The notes: generated from the letters alone by a model not told the origin. A stretch of DNA of 64,000 nt from Crossaster papposus (GCA_037893245.1 JBAIAA010000661.1:177001-241000), one strand, 5' to 3'; positions 37,201 through 41,496 are shown, counted from the first letter of the stretch. A program made the numbers and translations.

Positions 37201-37234
37201 CCGACAGGCCTCAAACACAGATACTGCAGTTTGA
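10196..37234 (+). CDS. Eleven-exon gene: CUB/LDLa/EGF transmembrane receptor (whole coding span)
   Basis: Joining exons 10196-10280, 11972-12198, 14866-15061, 16556-16705, 17782-17970, 19286-19432, 22088-22192, 25962-26081, 29778-29876, 34608-34781 and 36900-37234 gives 1,827 nt, exactly 608 codons plus TGA, with no stop. Order: signal peptide 1-28, CUB 30-155, cysteine-free CUB-like 174-278, LDLa 288-330, EGF 335-364, 371-404 and 410-436, transmembrane 454-476, cytoplasmic 477-608. Predicted to be a type I plasma-membrane protein with binding modules outside and adaptor motifs inside. CUB, LDLa and EGF modules bind proteins or lipoproteins in known families; the ligand here is unknown. NETO proteins share CUB-CUB-LDLa-TM but lack EGF modules, and LRP10/12 differ in order, so I assign no name. 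The reading frame is seen; the function is inferred. Confidence 0.88.
10362..10545 (+). mobile_element. Partial MITE, family G, in intron 1
   Basis: After TTAA (10358-10361) it reads AGGTATGTAG and carries the family G landmarks GGTGGGTTGTATTTTATAGT, GTTTTACAATCATG and CGCGATCGCCGTC. The right half is missing. It starts 82 bases after the exon 1 donor. Confidence 0.65.
10717..10945 (+). mobile_element. MITE, family E, in intron 1
   Basis: Left TTAA (10713-10716) then CCAGCTTGCGCC; right end GGCGCGAACTGG followed by TTAT, so the second TTAA has decayed. The interior has the doubled GCGAG/AAGG(C/T)CGGAAATG segment and the GGGTGTGCTTCCCG segment shared by all family E copies. Confidence 0.75.
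11362..11789 (-). mobile_element. TTAA-flanked MITE, family A, copy 2, in intron 1
   Basis: TTAA at 11358-11361 and 11790-11793. This is the reverse complement of the copy at 834-1260, nearly the same length (428 against 427 bp) and very similar throughout, which suggests fairly recent movement. Confidence 0.8.
11829..11935. repeat. 22-bp tandem repeat with CGACTCGAGTCG palindrome
   Basis: The unit AACAATTGCGACTCGAGTCG plus CC repeats about four times at a strict 22-bp spacing (CAATTG at 11849, 11871, 11893, 11915). Each unit holds two palindromes. It ends about 35 bases before the exon 2 acceptor, in the branch-point zone. Confidence 0.9.
11972..12198 (+). CDS. Coding exon 2: N-terminal two-thirds of the CUB domain
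   Basis: Residues 29-104. C30 and C63, then C95, match the CUB cysteine order, with the family signatures FFSPSFPSSYP and YSCWLTLIP and EFDYLA at the end. Sequons N31-M-T and N37-S-S suggest glycosylation. The acceptor is GCTTTTCCTAG (11961-11971) and the donor GTAAGT at 12199, phase 0, the only phase-0 intron in the gene. A 22-bp CGACTCGAGTCG tandem repeat ends about 35 bases before the acceptor. Confidence 0.9.
12199..12899. other. Intron 2, first part; nothing recognised
   Basis: Unique-looking AT-rich sequence after the exon 2 donor. No repeat boundary or reading frame of interest was found. Confidence 0.4.
12900..14246. repeat. 16-bp minisatellite in intron 2, about 84 units in blocks
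   Basis: The unit is AGGGGTGTCGGAACAT and variants. Variants are grouped in blocks: AAGGGTGTCGG (12914-13046), AGGGGTGTCGG (about 13108-13415, some with GGTACAT), AGAAGTGTCGG (about 13417-13898), AGAGGTGTCGG (about 13984-14132) and AGAGGTGTCCG (about 14133-14190). A 48-bp spacer with ACATGTAGTCTGAAGG occurs at about 13926 and again at about 14192. All three minus-strand frames are open and spell the same 16-residue cycle; they are not genes. Confidence 0.97.
14247..14865. other. Intron 2, last part; nothing recognised
   Basis: No coding or repeat signal beyond the exon 3 acceptor tract at the right edge. Confidence 0.4.
14866..15061 (+). CDS. Coding exon 3: C-terminal part of the CUB domain
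   Basis: Residues 105-169. YSGSTVTKYCG with C115 (and an extra C117), the strand GGEVRLELHV and GFQARYQYL complete a standard CUB fold of about 125 residues. The acceptor is a C/T-rich tract ending CCCCAG at 14865; the donor is GTGAGT at 15062, phase 1. Intron 2, before this exon, holds the 16-bp minisatellite. Confidence 0.88.
15062..15628. other. Intron 3, first part; nothing recognised
   Basis: A + frame runs on from 15145 to 15516 but has no recognisable product and ordinary AT-rich composition. I see no feature here. Confidence 0.4.
15629..16407. mobile_element. TGTGACC-ended MITE in intron 3, with a nested element
   Basis: Left end TGTGACCCGCTCCACAAAAA and right end TTTTTGTAGAGCCGGTCACA are complementary. 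The left half resembles the element at 28854 and the right end resembles that at 29892. The length of 779 bp is inflated by the insertion at 16010-16352. Confidence 0.75.
16010..16352. mobile_element. Nested inverted-repeat element
   Basis: Starts AGGCATAACAAAAAATGTTA and ends with the near complement TAACATTTTTTTGTTTTATG plus CCT. It contains TAGGGTAGGTAGGTAGGG and GGGTCGGTCGGG. It lies wholly inside the TGTGACC element, so it arrived later. Confidence 0.7.
16556..16705 (+). CDS. Coding exon 4: first half of a cysteine-free CUB-like domain
   Basis: Residues 170-219. It starts at an acceptor after a T-rich tract and CACTCACAG and ends at GTGAGT (16706), phase 1 at both ends. YYIEAAPEMKISLTAY looks like the strand pattern of CUB domains, but none of the usual cysteines is present. 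The call as a CUB-like fold is inference from pattern and position. Confidence 0.75.
16928..17159 (+). mobile_element. MITE, family E, in intron 4
   Basis: TTAA at 16924-16927 and 17160-17163 bound a 232-bp element with ends CCAGTTTGCTCCGGATGACG and CCCGGCGCGAACTGG. It starts 222 bases after the exon 4 donor. Confidence 0.8.
17164..17781. other. Rest of intron 4; nothing recognised
   Basis: No repeat ends or coding signal were found; the exon 5 acceptor tract lies at the right edge. Confidence 0.4.
17782..17970 (+). CDS. Coding exon 5: second half of the CUB-like domain
   Basis: Residues 220-282. GSIEMRDG, PLLYDG, PSMYIRWRG and STLTLRMDITAF follow the CUB strand order again without cysteines. 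The acceptor ends AATGCAG at 17781; the donor is GTAAGT at 17971, phase 1. A family G MITE begins only 27 bases into the following intron. Confidence 0.8.
17998..18378 (+). mobile_element. TTAA-flanked MITE, family G, copy 1, in intron 5
   Basis: TTAA at 17994-17997 and 18379-18382. Ends are AGGTAGGATACACCATT and AATGGTGTATCCTACCT. The interior includes GGGGGGTTGTATTTCATAGT and CGATCGCCGTCCGACGATCG. Its left TTAA is only 23 bases after the exon 5 donor. Confidence 0.85.
18663..19084. mobile_element. TGTGACC-ended MITE in intron 5
   Basis: Ends TGTGACCTGTCATCACAAAA and TTTTGTGATGACAGGTCACA are exact complements, followed by TGAGCGTAAAGTCG and its mirror. A partial relative lies at 37933-38275. 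It ends about 200 bases before the LDLa exon. Confidence 0.85.
19286..19432 (+). CDS. Coding exon 6: LDL-receptor class A module
   Basis: Residues 283-331, a complete single-exon module. All six cysteines are present (C288, C297, C302, C309, C315, C330), with the calcium-cage signature CDSTDNCGDGSDE. The acceptor is GCCTATTTTACAG, ending 19285; the donor is GTATGA at 19433. Both introns are phase 1, so the module is symmetric and could be gained or skipped without a frameshift. Confidence 0.93.
19433..20046. other. Intron 6, first part; nothing recognised
   Basis: Unremarkable sequence with a few CpG-containing words; no gene or repeat boundary seen. Confidence 0.4.
20047..20335 (-). mobile_element. 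tRNA-derived SINE with conserved core and ATC tail
   Basis: On the minus strand an A box TGGCCGGGCGGTTA (20314-20327) and a B box GGTTCGAGTCCC (20272-20283) head a leucine/serine-type tRNA-like region. It is followed by a core with AAGCAAGGCAATTAAACC, TCGGATGGGACGTAAAGC and GTAAAAGAACCCAG, and a tail of repeated ATC near 20047-20070. Such tRNA-headed SINEs with a shared central domain are known across metazoans; the exact family name would need a database search. It lies in intron 6, antisense to the gene. Confidence 0.8.
20502..20945 (+). mobile_element. MITE, family C, copy 2, in intron 6
   Basis: Left TTAA at 20498-20501; the right flank is CTAG where TTAA is expected. Nearly the same length and sequence as the copy at 6000-6445, starting CCCTAACCCCCTAGGCC and ending GTTAGGG. 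Confidence 0.8.
20946..21519. other. Intron 6, no feature seen
   Basis: No repeat ends or coding signal recognised. Confidence 0.4.
21524..21980 (+). mobile_element. MITE, family E, diverged, split by family F
   Basis: Begins after TTAA (21520-21523) with CAGTTTTTCCGGAATTCGAA and ends CCCGGCGCAAACTGG followed by CTAA. The GCGAGCGAGGCCGGGAATC and GGGTGTGC segments match family E. The family F element at 21705-21947 splits it near its right end. Confidence 0.7.
21705..21947. mobile_element. MITE, family F, nested in family E
   Basis: Starts GGGGCCAATTTCACGGAGCT and continues GCTAAGCAC; the right end is the complement GTGCTTAGCAGCTCCGTGAA then ATTGGCCCC. A second copy is at 40833-41053. About 40 bp of each end are complementary. 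Confidence 0.85.
22088..22192 (+). CDS. Coding exon 7: EGF-like module 1
   Basis: Residues 332-366. The six EGF cysteines are C335, C340, C346, C353, C355 and C364, with PCQNGGTC and the GYYGEVC turn. The donor is GTAAAA at 22193, phase 1. The acceptor is a tandem CAGAAG (22085-22090): using the second AG would start the exon at 22091 and drop one residue (E332) without changing frame. Confidence 0.92.
22308..22541 (-). mobile_element. MITE, family E, in intron 7
   Basis: TTAA at 22304-22307 and 22542-22545; ends CCAGTTCGCGCCGG and CCGGCGCGAACTGG are exact complements. It is inverted relative to 16928 and 39148. The right TTAA is shared with the adjacent family G element. Confidence 0.85.
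22546..22831 (-). mobile_element. Partial MITE, family G, sharing a TTAA with family E
   Basis: Starts AGGTAGGATACACCATTTGC directly after the TTAA that ends the family E copy and runs as the reverse complement of 17998-18378 to GCAACCCCCCAC, where it is cut by a T-run and G-run. The second TTAA is lost. Confidence 0.75.
23172..23695. mobile_element. TGTGACC-ended MITE in intron 7
   Basis: Ends TGTGACCTGTCACCACAAAA and TTTTGTGGTGACAGGTCACA are exact complements; TGAGAATAAAGTCGG follows inside. 524 bp. Close relatives are at 27884-28845 and 32676-33208. Confidence 0.85.
24173..24329. mobile_element. Hairpin MITE with TGTGACCC ends
   Basis: Almost the whole 157 bp folds on itself: TGTGACCCAGC, GTAAATGAGACACTTTGAGG and TTTGATTTCATCATTTAAAG on the left are matched in reverse on the right, with a loop of a few bases near AAACA. 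Confidence 0.85.
24445..24579. repeat. Inverted repeat with ~55-bp arms
   Basis: ACTGGCAATGAGGTCACTAG, GCACGTCTATT and TGTGAGTGACCA on the left are mirrored on the right with one mismatch and small indels; the loop is about 24 bases. Confidence 0.85.
25109..25854 (-). mobile_element. piggyBac-type element with transposase N-terminal remnant
   Basis: TTAA at 25105-25108 and 25855-25858; ends CCCTTAGCACGCTA and TAGCGTGCAAAGGG are complementary, which is the piggyBac end pattern. Near the right end a doubled GGCGACTGGAGTCGCCGATA occurs. On the minus strand an ATG at 25593 opens MDAGAAFQEIFGDSGDSDFE, an acidic start typical of this transposase class, and a second frame reads GDVAPNAARIAARNDAFRRA (about 25330-25390). 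The frames are shifted relative to each other and the catalytic region is missing, so it is a deletion derivative. The transposase call is inference. Confidence 0.7.
25962..26081 (+). CDS. Coding exon 8: EGF-like module 2
   Basis: Residues 367-406. Six cysteines (C371, C376, C382, C393, C395, C404), with PCQNGGTC again as in module 1. The acceptor is a T-rich tract ending GAAATAG at 25961; the donor is GTAAGT at 26082, phase 1 on both sides. The intron before it contains a piggyBac-type element ending about 105 bases upstream of the exon. Confidence 0.92.
26082..26517. other. Intron 8, first part; nothing recognised
   Basis: No gene or bounded repeat seen; one CCCTAACCC word near 26330. Confidence 0.35.
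26518..26655 (+). repeat. Dispersed repeat, copy 1, between telomere-like words
   Basis: Contains AACGGATTGTGGACCTGG, TCTTCCCGCATCGTGTGGAC and GGAGGTCCACAGTGCGTATG. Copy 2 is inverted at 46577-46700. Here it is flanked by AACCCTAACCC on both sides in the same orientation. Confidence 0.7.
26982..27430. mobile_element. TGTGACC-ended MITE in intron 8
   Basis: Left end TGTGACCAGCCCTGCAAAAA with ATGAGT and right end ACTCATTTTTGCAGAGTGGG then TCGCA are imperfect complements. The interior resembles the elements at 15629 and 28854 (for example TATCAAATGAAAGCTTAT). Confidence 0.7.
27884..28845. mobile_element. TGTGACC-type MITE split by family G
   Basis: Starts TTTGACCTGTCACCACAATA and ends GTGGTGACAGGTCACA. 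Without the family G insert (28067-28445 plus its TTAA) it matches the copy at 23172-23695. It also holds a short unrelated segment near 28495-28560. Confidence 0.8.
28067..28445 (+). mobile_element. TTAA-flanked MITE, family G, copy 2 (nested)
   Basis: TTAA at 28063-28066 and 28446-28449; ends AGGTAGTATACACCATTGG and ATGGGGTATACTACCT. The related element at 23172 reads ACTTACTTTAAACATC at this point, an uninterrupted version that contains one TTAA. Confidence 0.88.
28854..29388. mobile_element. TGTGACC-ended MITE in intron 8
   Basis: Ends TGTGACCCGCTCCAGGAAAA and TTTTCCTGGAGCGGGTCACA are exact complements, with GGTGACATAAGTCGC next inside. An ~80-bp internal segment (TTTTTGTCAAAATTTCATTT and flanks) is present twice in tandem between about 28910 and 29087. 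Confidence 0.85.
29457..29722 (+). mobile_element. TTAA-flanked MITE, family L, just upstream of exon 9
   Basis: TTAA at 29453-29456 and 29723-29726; ends CCATTTCGCGCCGGG and CCCGGCGCCAAGTGG. The ends resemble family E but the interior (CGAGCGCGTGACACGG, CCCGATTTCGGG) does not. Its right TTAA is 51 bases before exon 9. Confidence 0.8.
29778..29876 (+). CDS. Coding exon 9: EGF-like module 3
   Basis: Residues 407-439, a short EGF module with C410, C415, C420, C425, C427 and C436 and tight spacing (CLMGTCNQGNCIDGVCIC). The acceptor ends AACGCAG at 29777, with a poor pyrimidine tract; the donor is GTGAGT at 29877. The exon is flanked at 52 bases upstream and 15 bases downstream by two unrelated MITEs. 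Confidence 0.85.
29892..30343. mobile_element. TGTGACC-ended MITE just downstream of exon 9
   Basis: Ends TGTGACCGGCTCTACAAAAA and TTTTTGTAGAGCCGGTCACA are exact complements, with GGTGTCTTAAGTCGC next inside. It begins 15 bases after the exon 9 donor. Confidence 0.87.
30698..31129. mobile_element. TGTGACC-ended MITE in intron 9
   Basis: Ends TGTGACCCGCTCCATCGTAA and ATTTCGATGGAGCGGGTCAA are near complements; GGAATAAGTCGCTG and its mirror follow inside. It abuts a LINE fragment on the right. Confidence 0.78.
31343..32366. mobile_element. TIR element inserted into the LINE, carrying a minisatellite
   Basis: Ends GGGCCAAATTCATAAACGGT and ACCGTTTATGAATTTGGCCC are exact complements, flanked by AAT on both sides (31340-31342, 32367-32369). 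A 3-bp duplication with GGGCC ends is compatible with PIF/Harbinger. LINE motifs resume on either side, proving the insertion. Confidence 0.85.
31881..32247. repeat. 20-bp minisatellite, about 18 units
   Basis: The unit is TACGTATGTCGCTAACCATG, with A or G at the eleventh base and occasional ACTATG. Spacing is exactly 20 bp. It lies inside the TIR element at 31343-32366. Confidence 0.97.
32449..32528. repeat. Short hairpin insertion in the LINE
   Basis: GGAAATGCAGTTTCACCGTTAA on the left (22 bp, of which 18 match) is mirrored by TTAAAGGGTGAAACTGCATT on the right. AAATGCAG words also recur near 36420-36610. Confidence 0.6.
32676..33208. mobile_element. TGTGACC-type MITE, left end missing, inside the LINE
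   Basis: Matches 23172-23695 from AGAAAGAGAGCTTTCCAATG to TTGTGGTGACAGGTCA. The first ~60 bp are absent, and LINE motifs flank it on both sides. Confidence 0.75.
33394..34205. mobile_element. TIR element, ~810 bp, in intron 9
   Basis: Ends TACCGTAATTTCCTGCGGTA and TACCGCAGGAAATTACGGTA are exact complements. Words such as GCGCCTTAT and AGTGCGC recur inside and the middle is CpG-rich. No transposase frame is visible; the superfamily was not identified. Confidence 0.8.
34206..34607. other. Intron 9, last part; nothing recognised
   Basis: AT-rich with TACATGTA words; the exon 10 acceptor is at the right edge. Confidence 0.4.
34608..34781 (+). CDS. Coding exon 10: juxtamembrane stalk, transmembrane helix, start of tail
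   Basis: Residues 440-497. A short hydrophilic stalk with the sequon N443-S-T leads to the hydrophobic stretch SIMIGAFVGAVCLLSICWLI (454-473), ended by AMARKRQ, a positive-inside stop-transfer signal. The acceptor ends ATCACAG at 34607; the donor is GTAAGG at 34782, phase 1. Its last ~50 bases plus the donor are duplicated at 34923-35013. Confidence 0.92.
34923..35013 (+). pseudogene. Duplicated 3' end of exon 10 with its splice donor
   Basis: CGGATGAACCTGTCGGAAGA and the following ~70 bases repeat 34731-34816, including the donor (GGTAAAG instead of GGTAAGG). The copy has a 3-base in-frame gain (CACATCAGT for CACAGT). No acceptor in a usable frame precedes it. A shorter third piece (GAGCATGTGTAATAAGGAAA) lies at about 35148-35181. 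It is a partial tandem duplication in intron 10. Confidence 0.8.
35184..35370. repeat. 11-bp minisatellite in intron 10, 17 units
   Basis: The unit GGGTGACCGGC is repeated almost without variation. Eleven is not a multiple of three, so two long minus-strand frames (PPVTRRSPAGH cycles) stay open; they are not genes. Just upstream, 35082-35140 has looser repeats of GCGG(A/G)TAAAAAA. Confidence 0.97.
35966..36393. mobile_element. TGTGACC-ended MITE in intron 10
   Basis: Ends TGTGACCTGGCACCACGAAA and TTTTGTGTTGCCAGTTCACA are near complements, followed by GCCGAAAGTCGC and its mirror. Confidence 0.75.
36770..36877 (-). mobile_element. Fragment of family G near the exon 11 acceptor
   Basis: CAGTTTAACAATATTTGCTA and AATACTTACCCCCAAATCTA match the reverse of the family G left part. 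It ends CCTTTAA about 20 bases before the acceptor at 36899. Confidence 0.45.
36900..37234 (+). CDS. Coding exon 11: cytoplasmic tail and stop
   Basis: Residues 498-608, strongly acidic. Two PPxY motifs, PPDY (515-518) and PPTY (565-568), match ligands of WW domains such as those of NEDD4-type ubiquitin ligases. The protein ends T-A-V (606-608), which fits a class I PDZ ligand. The acceptor is CCCATGTCTTTCAG, ending 36899; the stop is TGA at 37232-37234. The motifs are seen; the partners are inferred. Confidence 0.9.
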
Positions 37235-37366
37235 CCCACACTGATGAAGCATGTGGATTTTTTTGTAACATTTATACTCGTAGTTTACTAGGTTGATTTC
37301 GATTTCTTTTATTGGTTGTTGAACTCGACCTTGCCTTTCTATAATAGCCACAACTTGTCTAATTAA

Positions 37367-37508
37367 CCCTAACCCTCCAAGGTATTTTGGCTAGAAACCC
37401 TGCCAGACGCATCAGATTGCATACTTTGTCACATTGACTTGTGTGCAGAGTGCAGCAAGGTCAAGCAGTCACCACAGATGCACTGTGCTGGGTCTGGCAG
37501 GGTTAGTG
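37367..37508 (+). mobile_element. TTAA-flanked MITE, family D (probably in the 3' UTR)
   Basis: TTAA at 37363-37366 and 37509-37512 flank a 142-bp element starting CCCTAACCCTCC and ending AGGGTTAGTG; an inner pair CCCTGCCAGA/TCTGGCAGGG also matches. It is 130 bases after the stop codon, so it is likely transcribed with the gene. Confidence 0.7.
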
Positions 37509-37853
37509 TTAATGGGTATGTATTTTGGTTAATTTGTAATACTAATGAAAGTTGGTTTATATGGAATCAAATTGGAGGCTGATTAATTGTTTTGTACATT
37601 TACACTTTTTGAAGTTTGTAATTTTGATATCACATTAACTTTTAAACAAAGATATTTGGAATAGGGGAATTCTTAACACTGCTTTTTAATAATTGTTGAT
37701 GTCGTTTGTAATTAATCATCTTTAATGGTGCACTGTTTCTACAGACACTGTAGCTTTTACTCTTTGATTCTTTTCCATCTTTTCTGTTCATGTAATTTTA
37801 CTCTGTTGTGGCCCTCATCATCCCTCAGGGGCAATTCACATCCTGAAGATATA

Positions 37854-37859
37854 ATTAAA
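37854..37859 (+). terminator. Possible polyadenylation signal (ATTAAA)
   Basis: ATTAAA, a common variant signal, lies 620 bases after the stop. No AATAAA occurs between the stop and this point. No transcript end was seen, so this is a guess. Confidence 0.2.
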
Positions 37860-37932
37860 TGAGCTGCTTGTAGGCATCTAGAGAAAATATTCATCTAAGT
37901 TTAACCCAAAGTTTAACTATCATACATGTACA

Positions 37933-38275
37933 CAGAGCTTTCCAATGGTATATAACCCTGGATGTTTGATACTCAATATTTGTTTTATTTGTATTGGTTA
38001 GTCTGGAGTCTTAATACAAAGATTATGAGAAAACGGGCATTTCTTGCGAGAAATTGTGTGAACGCGCAAAGAAAGGCATAGTCAAAATTGTCTCACAAAC
38101 TAATTTTGTTTTATCTGATCGTCCTGAAAAATTGGGAATTGATTGTTGGGGATTTAGTCTTTAAAAAAACCATATAATCTCAAAATCGACCACCCCTTCA
38201 AATTGTTAGTTTGACTGGCCATACTGGGAAATCACTCCGTGCGACTTTACGCTAATTTTGTGATGACAGGTCACA
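37933..38275. mobile_element. TGTGACC-type MITE, partial
   Basis: Begins inside the family at AGAGCTTTCCAATGGTATAT and ends GTGCGACTTTACGCTAATTT then GTGATGACAGGTCACA. It is the reverse-complement relative of 18663-19084. Confidence 0.7.
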
Positions 38276-38511
38276 TATTCTTTTAGTACACTTGGAAATC
38301 CACTAAGAGGTATTGTGGGGTCAATGAAGGTAACAGCTTAGCCTCTTCTAGTCTTGTTCCAATTTAGCCTTGGTCAAGGCATTCAACAAGAGCAGCCAAT
38401 TAACAGAGTCAACGGCAGCTTCAGCACGCTTGACGGTCAGTTTCAATATACCCAAATAAACCACAAGGGAAAGTGACTAGGTAAATTTGCACATTTCAAA
38501 GTTAACAAAAG

Positions 38512-38590
38512 AATTGGCAAGGCGGGACTCGAACCTGCGATCTCCGGAATTGTTGTTTCCTCCAATCATTACCATTCCAAATCCCGATCT
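38512..38590 (-). pseudogene. tRNA-like sequence
   Basis: The minus strand shows GCAGGTTCGAGTCCCGCC, a good T arm/B box, preceded by a weak A-box-like TGGAATGGTAATG. Probably a tRNA-derived fragment. Confidence 0.3.
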
Positions 38591-39147
38591 GATATCCGAG
38601 AGAAGGTCAACCTTGGGTGCTAGGCGTTCCTTGGGTGTTAAACTTGTCATATCCCATATCACAGCTGCTAACAATTGTTAAGTATTTGCAATTACTAGGG
38701 CATACATGTGCAGCAACACTTTAATGCATTACTATTGGTTGAAGTTTGCGAAGGTCAAACGTGTGGATTGGTCTGATGGGAAAGATCGAACACCATCCTT
38801 GGACCATTGTTTTTTAATATAAATGGTGTGTGCATTTTGTGTTACTCATCCTATACTTTGTTCCTACAAAATAGACATTTAGGGGATGCGAGTAGCAAGG
38901 CGAGGGTACCTTTGCTGCCACCTTTGATGCTTACACCCGGTCTTATAATACTCCGGAGACACCCCTTTTCATGTACAAGTGCCAAACATTTTCCCCTTTA
39001 TTAGGGGGAAAACTAACTCAAAAAAATAAGCTTCTTTTCGAACTTGGCTTCTAATCTAAATTGTAAGGTCAGATAATCAGTTGTACCCTACCACAGGTGT
39101 GTAGTCAGTTGCAAAGAAAATACGCAATAACTAATATAAACAATTAA

Positions 39148-39381
39148 CCAGTTCGCGCCGGATGACGTATATAAACGCAAAAAATTCCCCAAATTCAAAA
39201 CGTATGATGCATAAACACGCCAAGTTCAAGTTCGGAAATGTATCTCAGCAGCGAGCAAGGCCGGAAATGTGTGGGTGTGCTTCCCGGCACTATCGGCCTG
39301 AACCCGCTTCGGATCGAGTTTCGTTAAAAATAATCCCGCCCGTCGGCTCGACGATGTTAAAATAATCCCGGTGCGAACTGG
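39148..39381 (+). mobile_element. TTAA-flanked MITE, family E
   Basis: TTAA at 39144-39147 and 39382-39385; ends CCAGTTCGCGCCGG and CCGGTGCGAACTGG. This is one of the best-preserved copies and a useful reference for the family. Confidence 0.85.
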
Positions 39382-39703
39382 TTAAGAACAGTATTTGAAA
39401 AAAAATTGGTAAATGGTTTAATGGTAAAGGTCAACACACCATGGGCCATGATTTCAAACTGTTATTCCCCAACCCAAAGTCTAGTAAAATATGTTGGTCA
39501 TTTATTTGTTTGATGTTTGCAAATGTTGTACATTCCCTTTAAATGTAAAAGAAAAAGTACTATGGCATGCACTGTGCTAAACCTGTATTTTTTTACAACT
39601 TTAAATTCATCCGATTCAAAGGGGGCCAATAATGACGATTCTTCTATTTTTGTTATGATTCAAATAGTTTTTGTATATAAATATAGTGTCTTAATATGGT
39701 TAA

Positions 39704-40283
39704 AGATGGACTACAACGGAATAATGATAAAGGCTGTGTTGCTGTTTTTGTTCGAGAAATGTATAATGATTACTAATATATCATTAGTATTCAATAAAAC
39801 TTGTTCCTTCATGCAAAAAACAAACAAAATTGATCGGCGTTCTACGACCCAGAAAAACTAAGTTTCAGCAAAAGCCCCTAACTCATGAATAATTCATACT
39901 TCGTGTGTGACGTACTACCCATGACGATTTACTCGGGTCGATCGTGTGCGTGCATTTTTACCGTACAATGCAATGCGGAATAACATGGCGTCTTTTGTTT
40001 ACTCTCGGTTGCTCATGGGTAGTACGTCATCACTTTTCGCTGGTTTACAAGTCCGCTGGTACTATATCGTGGATTTCATTGTGGTTTTCAGTGGATCTTT
40101 GCCGGGAACCAGTACAGGGCGGGAAATTTCAAAATCGAAGAATCGAGGTCTAATTTTTTCGGTCAAATTGCAACAAAATTATTTAGAGAAAAACATGACC
40201 GTAACAATAAAGTGTTACCTGAACACAACATAAACAAGGTCCGATAATAAATTTAATGTGTGAGTTTTCGTTGTAGTCCATCT
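39704..40283. mobile_element. TTAA-flanked element, family J, copy 1
   Basis: TTAA at 39700-39703 and 40284-40287; ends AGATGGACTACAACGGAA and TTCGTTGTAGTCCATCT (one indel apart). An inner inverted pair TGACGTACTACCCATGA/TCATGGGTAGTACGTCATC brackets a CpG-containing middle. 580 bp. Confidence 0.8.
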
Positions 40284-40287
40284 TTAA

Positions 40288-40832
40288 TAATAATAGTACA
40301 AATCAAATTACTTTTGTGGGTCAATTCATGAACAAACAAAAATGAGTTTGTAAAAACATGTATAGTTTTATTAGTCAGTTATGGTAAGCAGAGTAGGTTT
40401 GTACAATAAATCTTGCAACATTACACAAATATGTAAAAGAGACTTGGTGTCCTTGTTACATCCGAGACTTAATTTTGTTTCAATAAATATCAAATTTCTC
40501 AGGAAACCAATGATGGGATGGTACAAAATTTGCCCAAATCTGCCCAACATCAAAGACAAATATCAGGAATAAATGTACAAATAATTTAGTTGATAGATGG
40601 CATGTAACTAGAAATATACCAACATGTTACACTTTGTGTCTTAACTTTATGGAATTATCCACATTTTATTTGTTTTCCTGGTTTTTTGTTTGTTTTTGTT
40701 TTAATTGTACATGTATTTTTATGTAATATTTCTGGAGCATTAGGAAAGTGCATGTATATATTTGGATAGGACTGTGCATTGACAGCAAGAACCCGAGTAC
40801 TGAATCACTGATGACAGGAACGGTACGTTCCA
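40288..40832. other. No gene seen
   Basis: AT-rich; chance frames on both strands only. Confidence 0.4.
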
Positions 40833-41053
40833 GGGGCCAATTTCATAGAGCTGCTAAGCACAAAAATATGCTTAGCATGAAAATGTGTCCTTGGCAAAAA
40901 CAAGGTTACAGACCAAATTTTCATGTGATCTTTATTGTTTTTGATTAATAATCAGCTGGTTTTTTGCTTAGCATGAAAAACACGTAGAATTTTGGCTGGT
41001 AACCTGTTTATATTGAGCACGACTTTTTTGTGCTGTGCTATGAAATTGGCCCC
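40833..41053. mobile_element. MITE, family F, copy 2
   Basis: Starts GGGGCCAATTTCATAGAGCT and ends GCTATGAAATTGGCCCC; the interior is that of the copy at 21705 in reverse orientation. Confidence 0.85.
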
Positions 41054-41217
41054 TGGTTACACCCGTAACCAACTTGACAAATTACCAATGTCTGTATGAG
41101 ACAATGAAGAAGAAAAAACAAGGTTTTGAATGTCATTTACGGATGGAAATTTTCAAACGGGAAAACCTCAATCCAGCATTGTTCACCAGGAACACAAATT
41201 CAGTGTAGGACAAAAAA

Positions 41218-41496
41218 GTTAGTTTGATATTGGATATTGGAGATTCTCGTAGGTTTGTGCAGCGAATATCCATATTCGCTGTACAAACCTATGAGCATAT
41301 GCAATATGTCCGAGAATTACCGGACAAACTTAGCAGTGCGTCTCGTGTGGAGTCGTCGGCGCTATTCACGGCAGGGGTACATCCCAATCACGCCTCCTCC
41401 TTCTGGACTTAAACAATATGGAGATTCGCTGTACAAACCTATGGCGATTTGCTGTACAAACCTATGGGAATTTCCAATATCCAATATCAAACTAAC
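41218..41496. mobile_element. Inverted-repeat element, ~280 bp
   Basis: GTTAGTTTGATATTGGATAT then TGGAGATTCTCGTAGGTTTG on the left is mirrored on the right, with CTGTACAAACCTATG repeated three times inside. ATTCAGTGTAGG occurs 8 to 11 bases outside each end. Confidence 0.7.
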
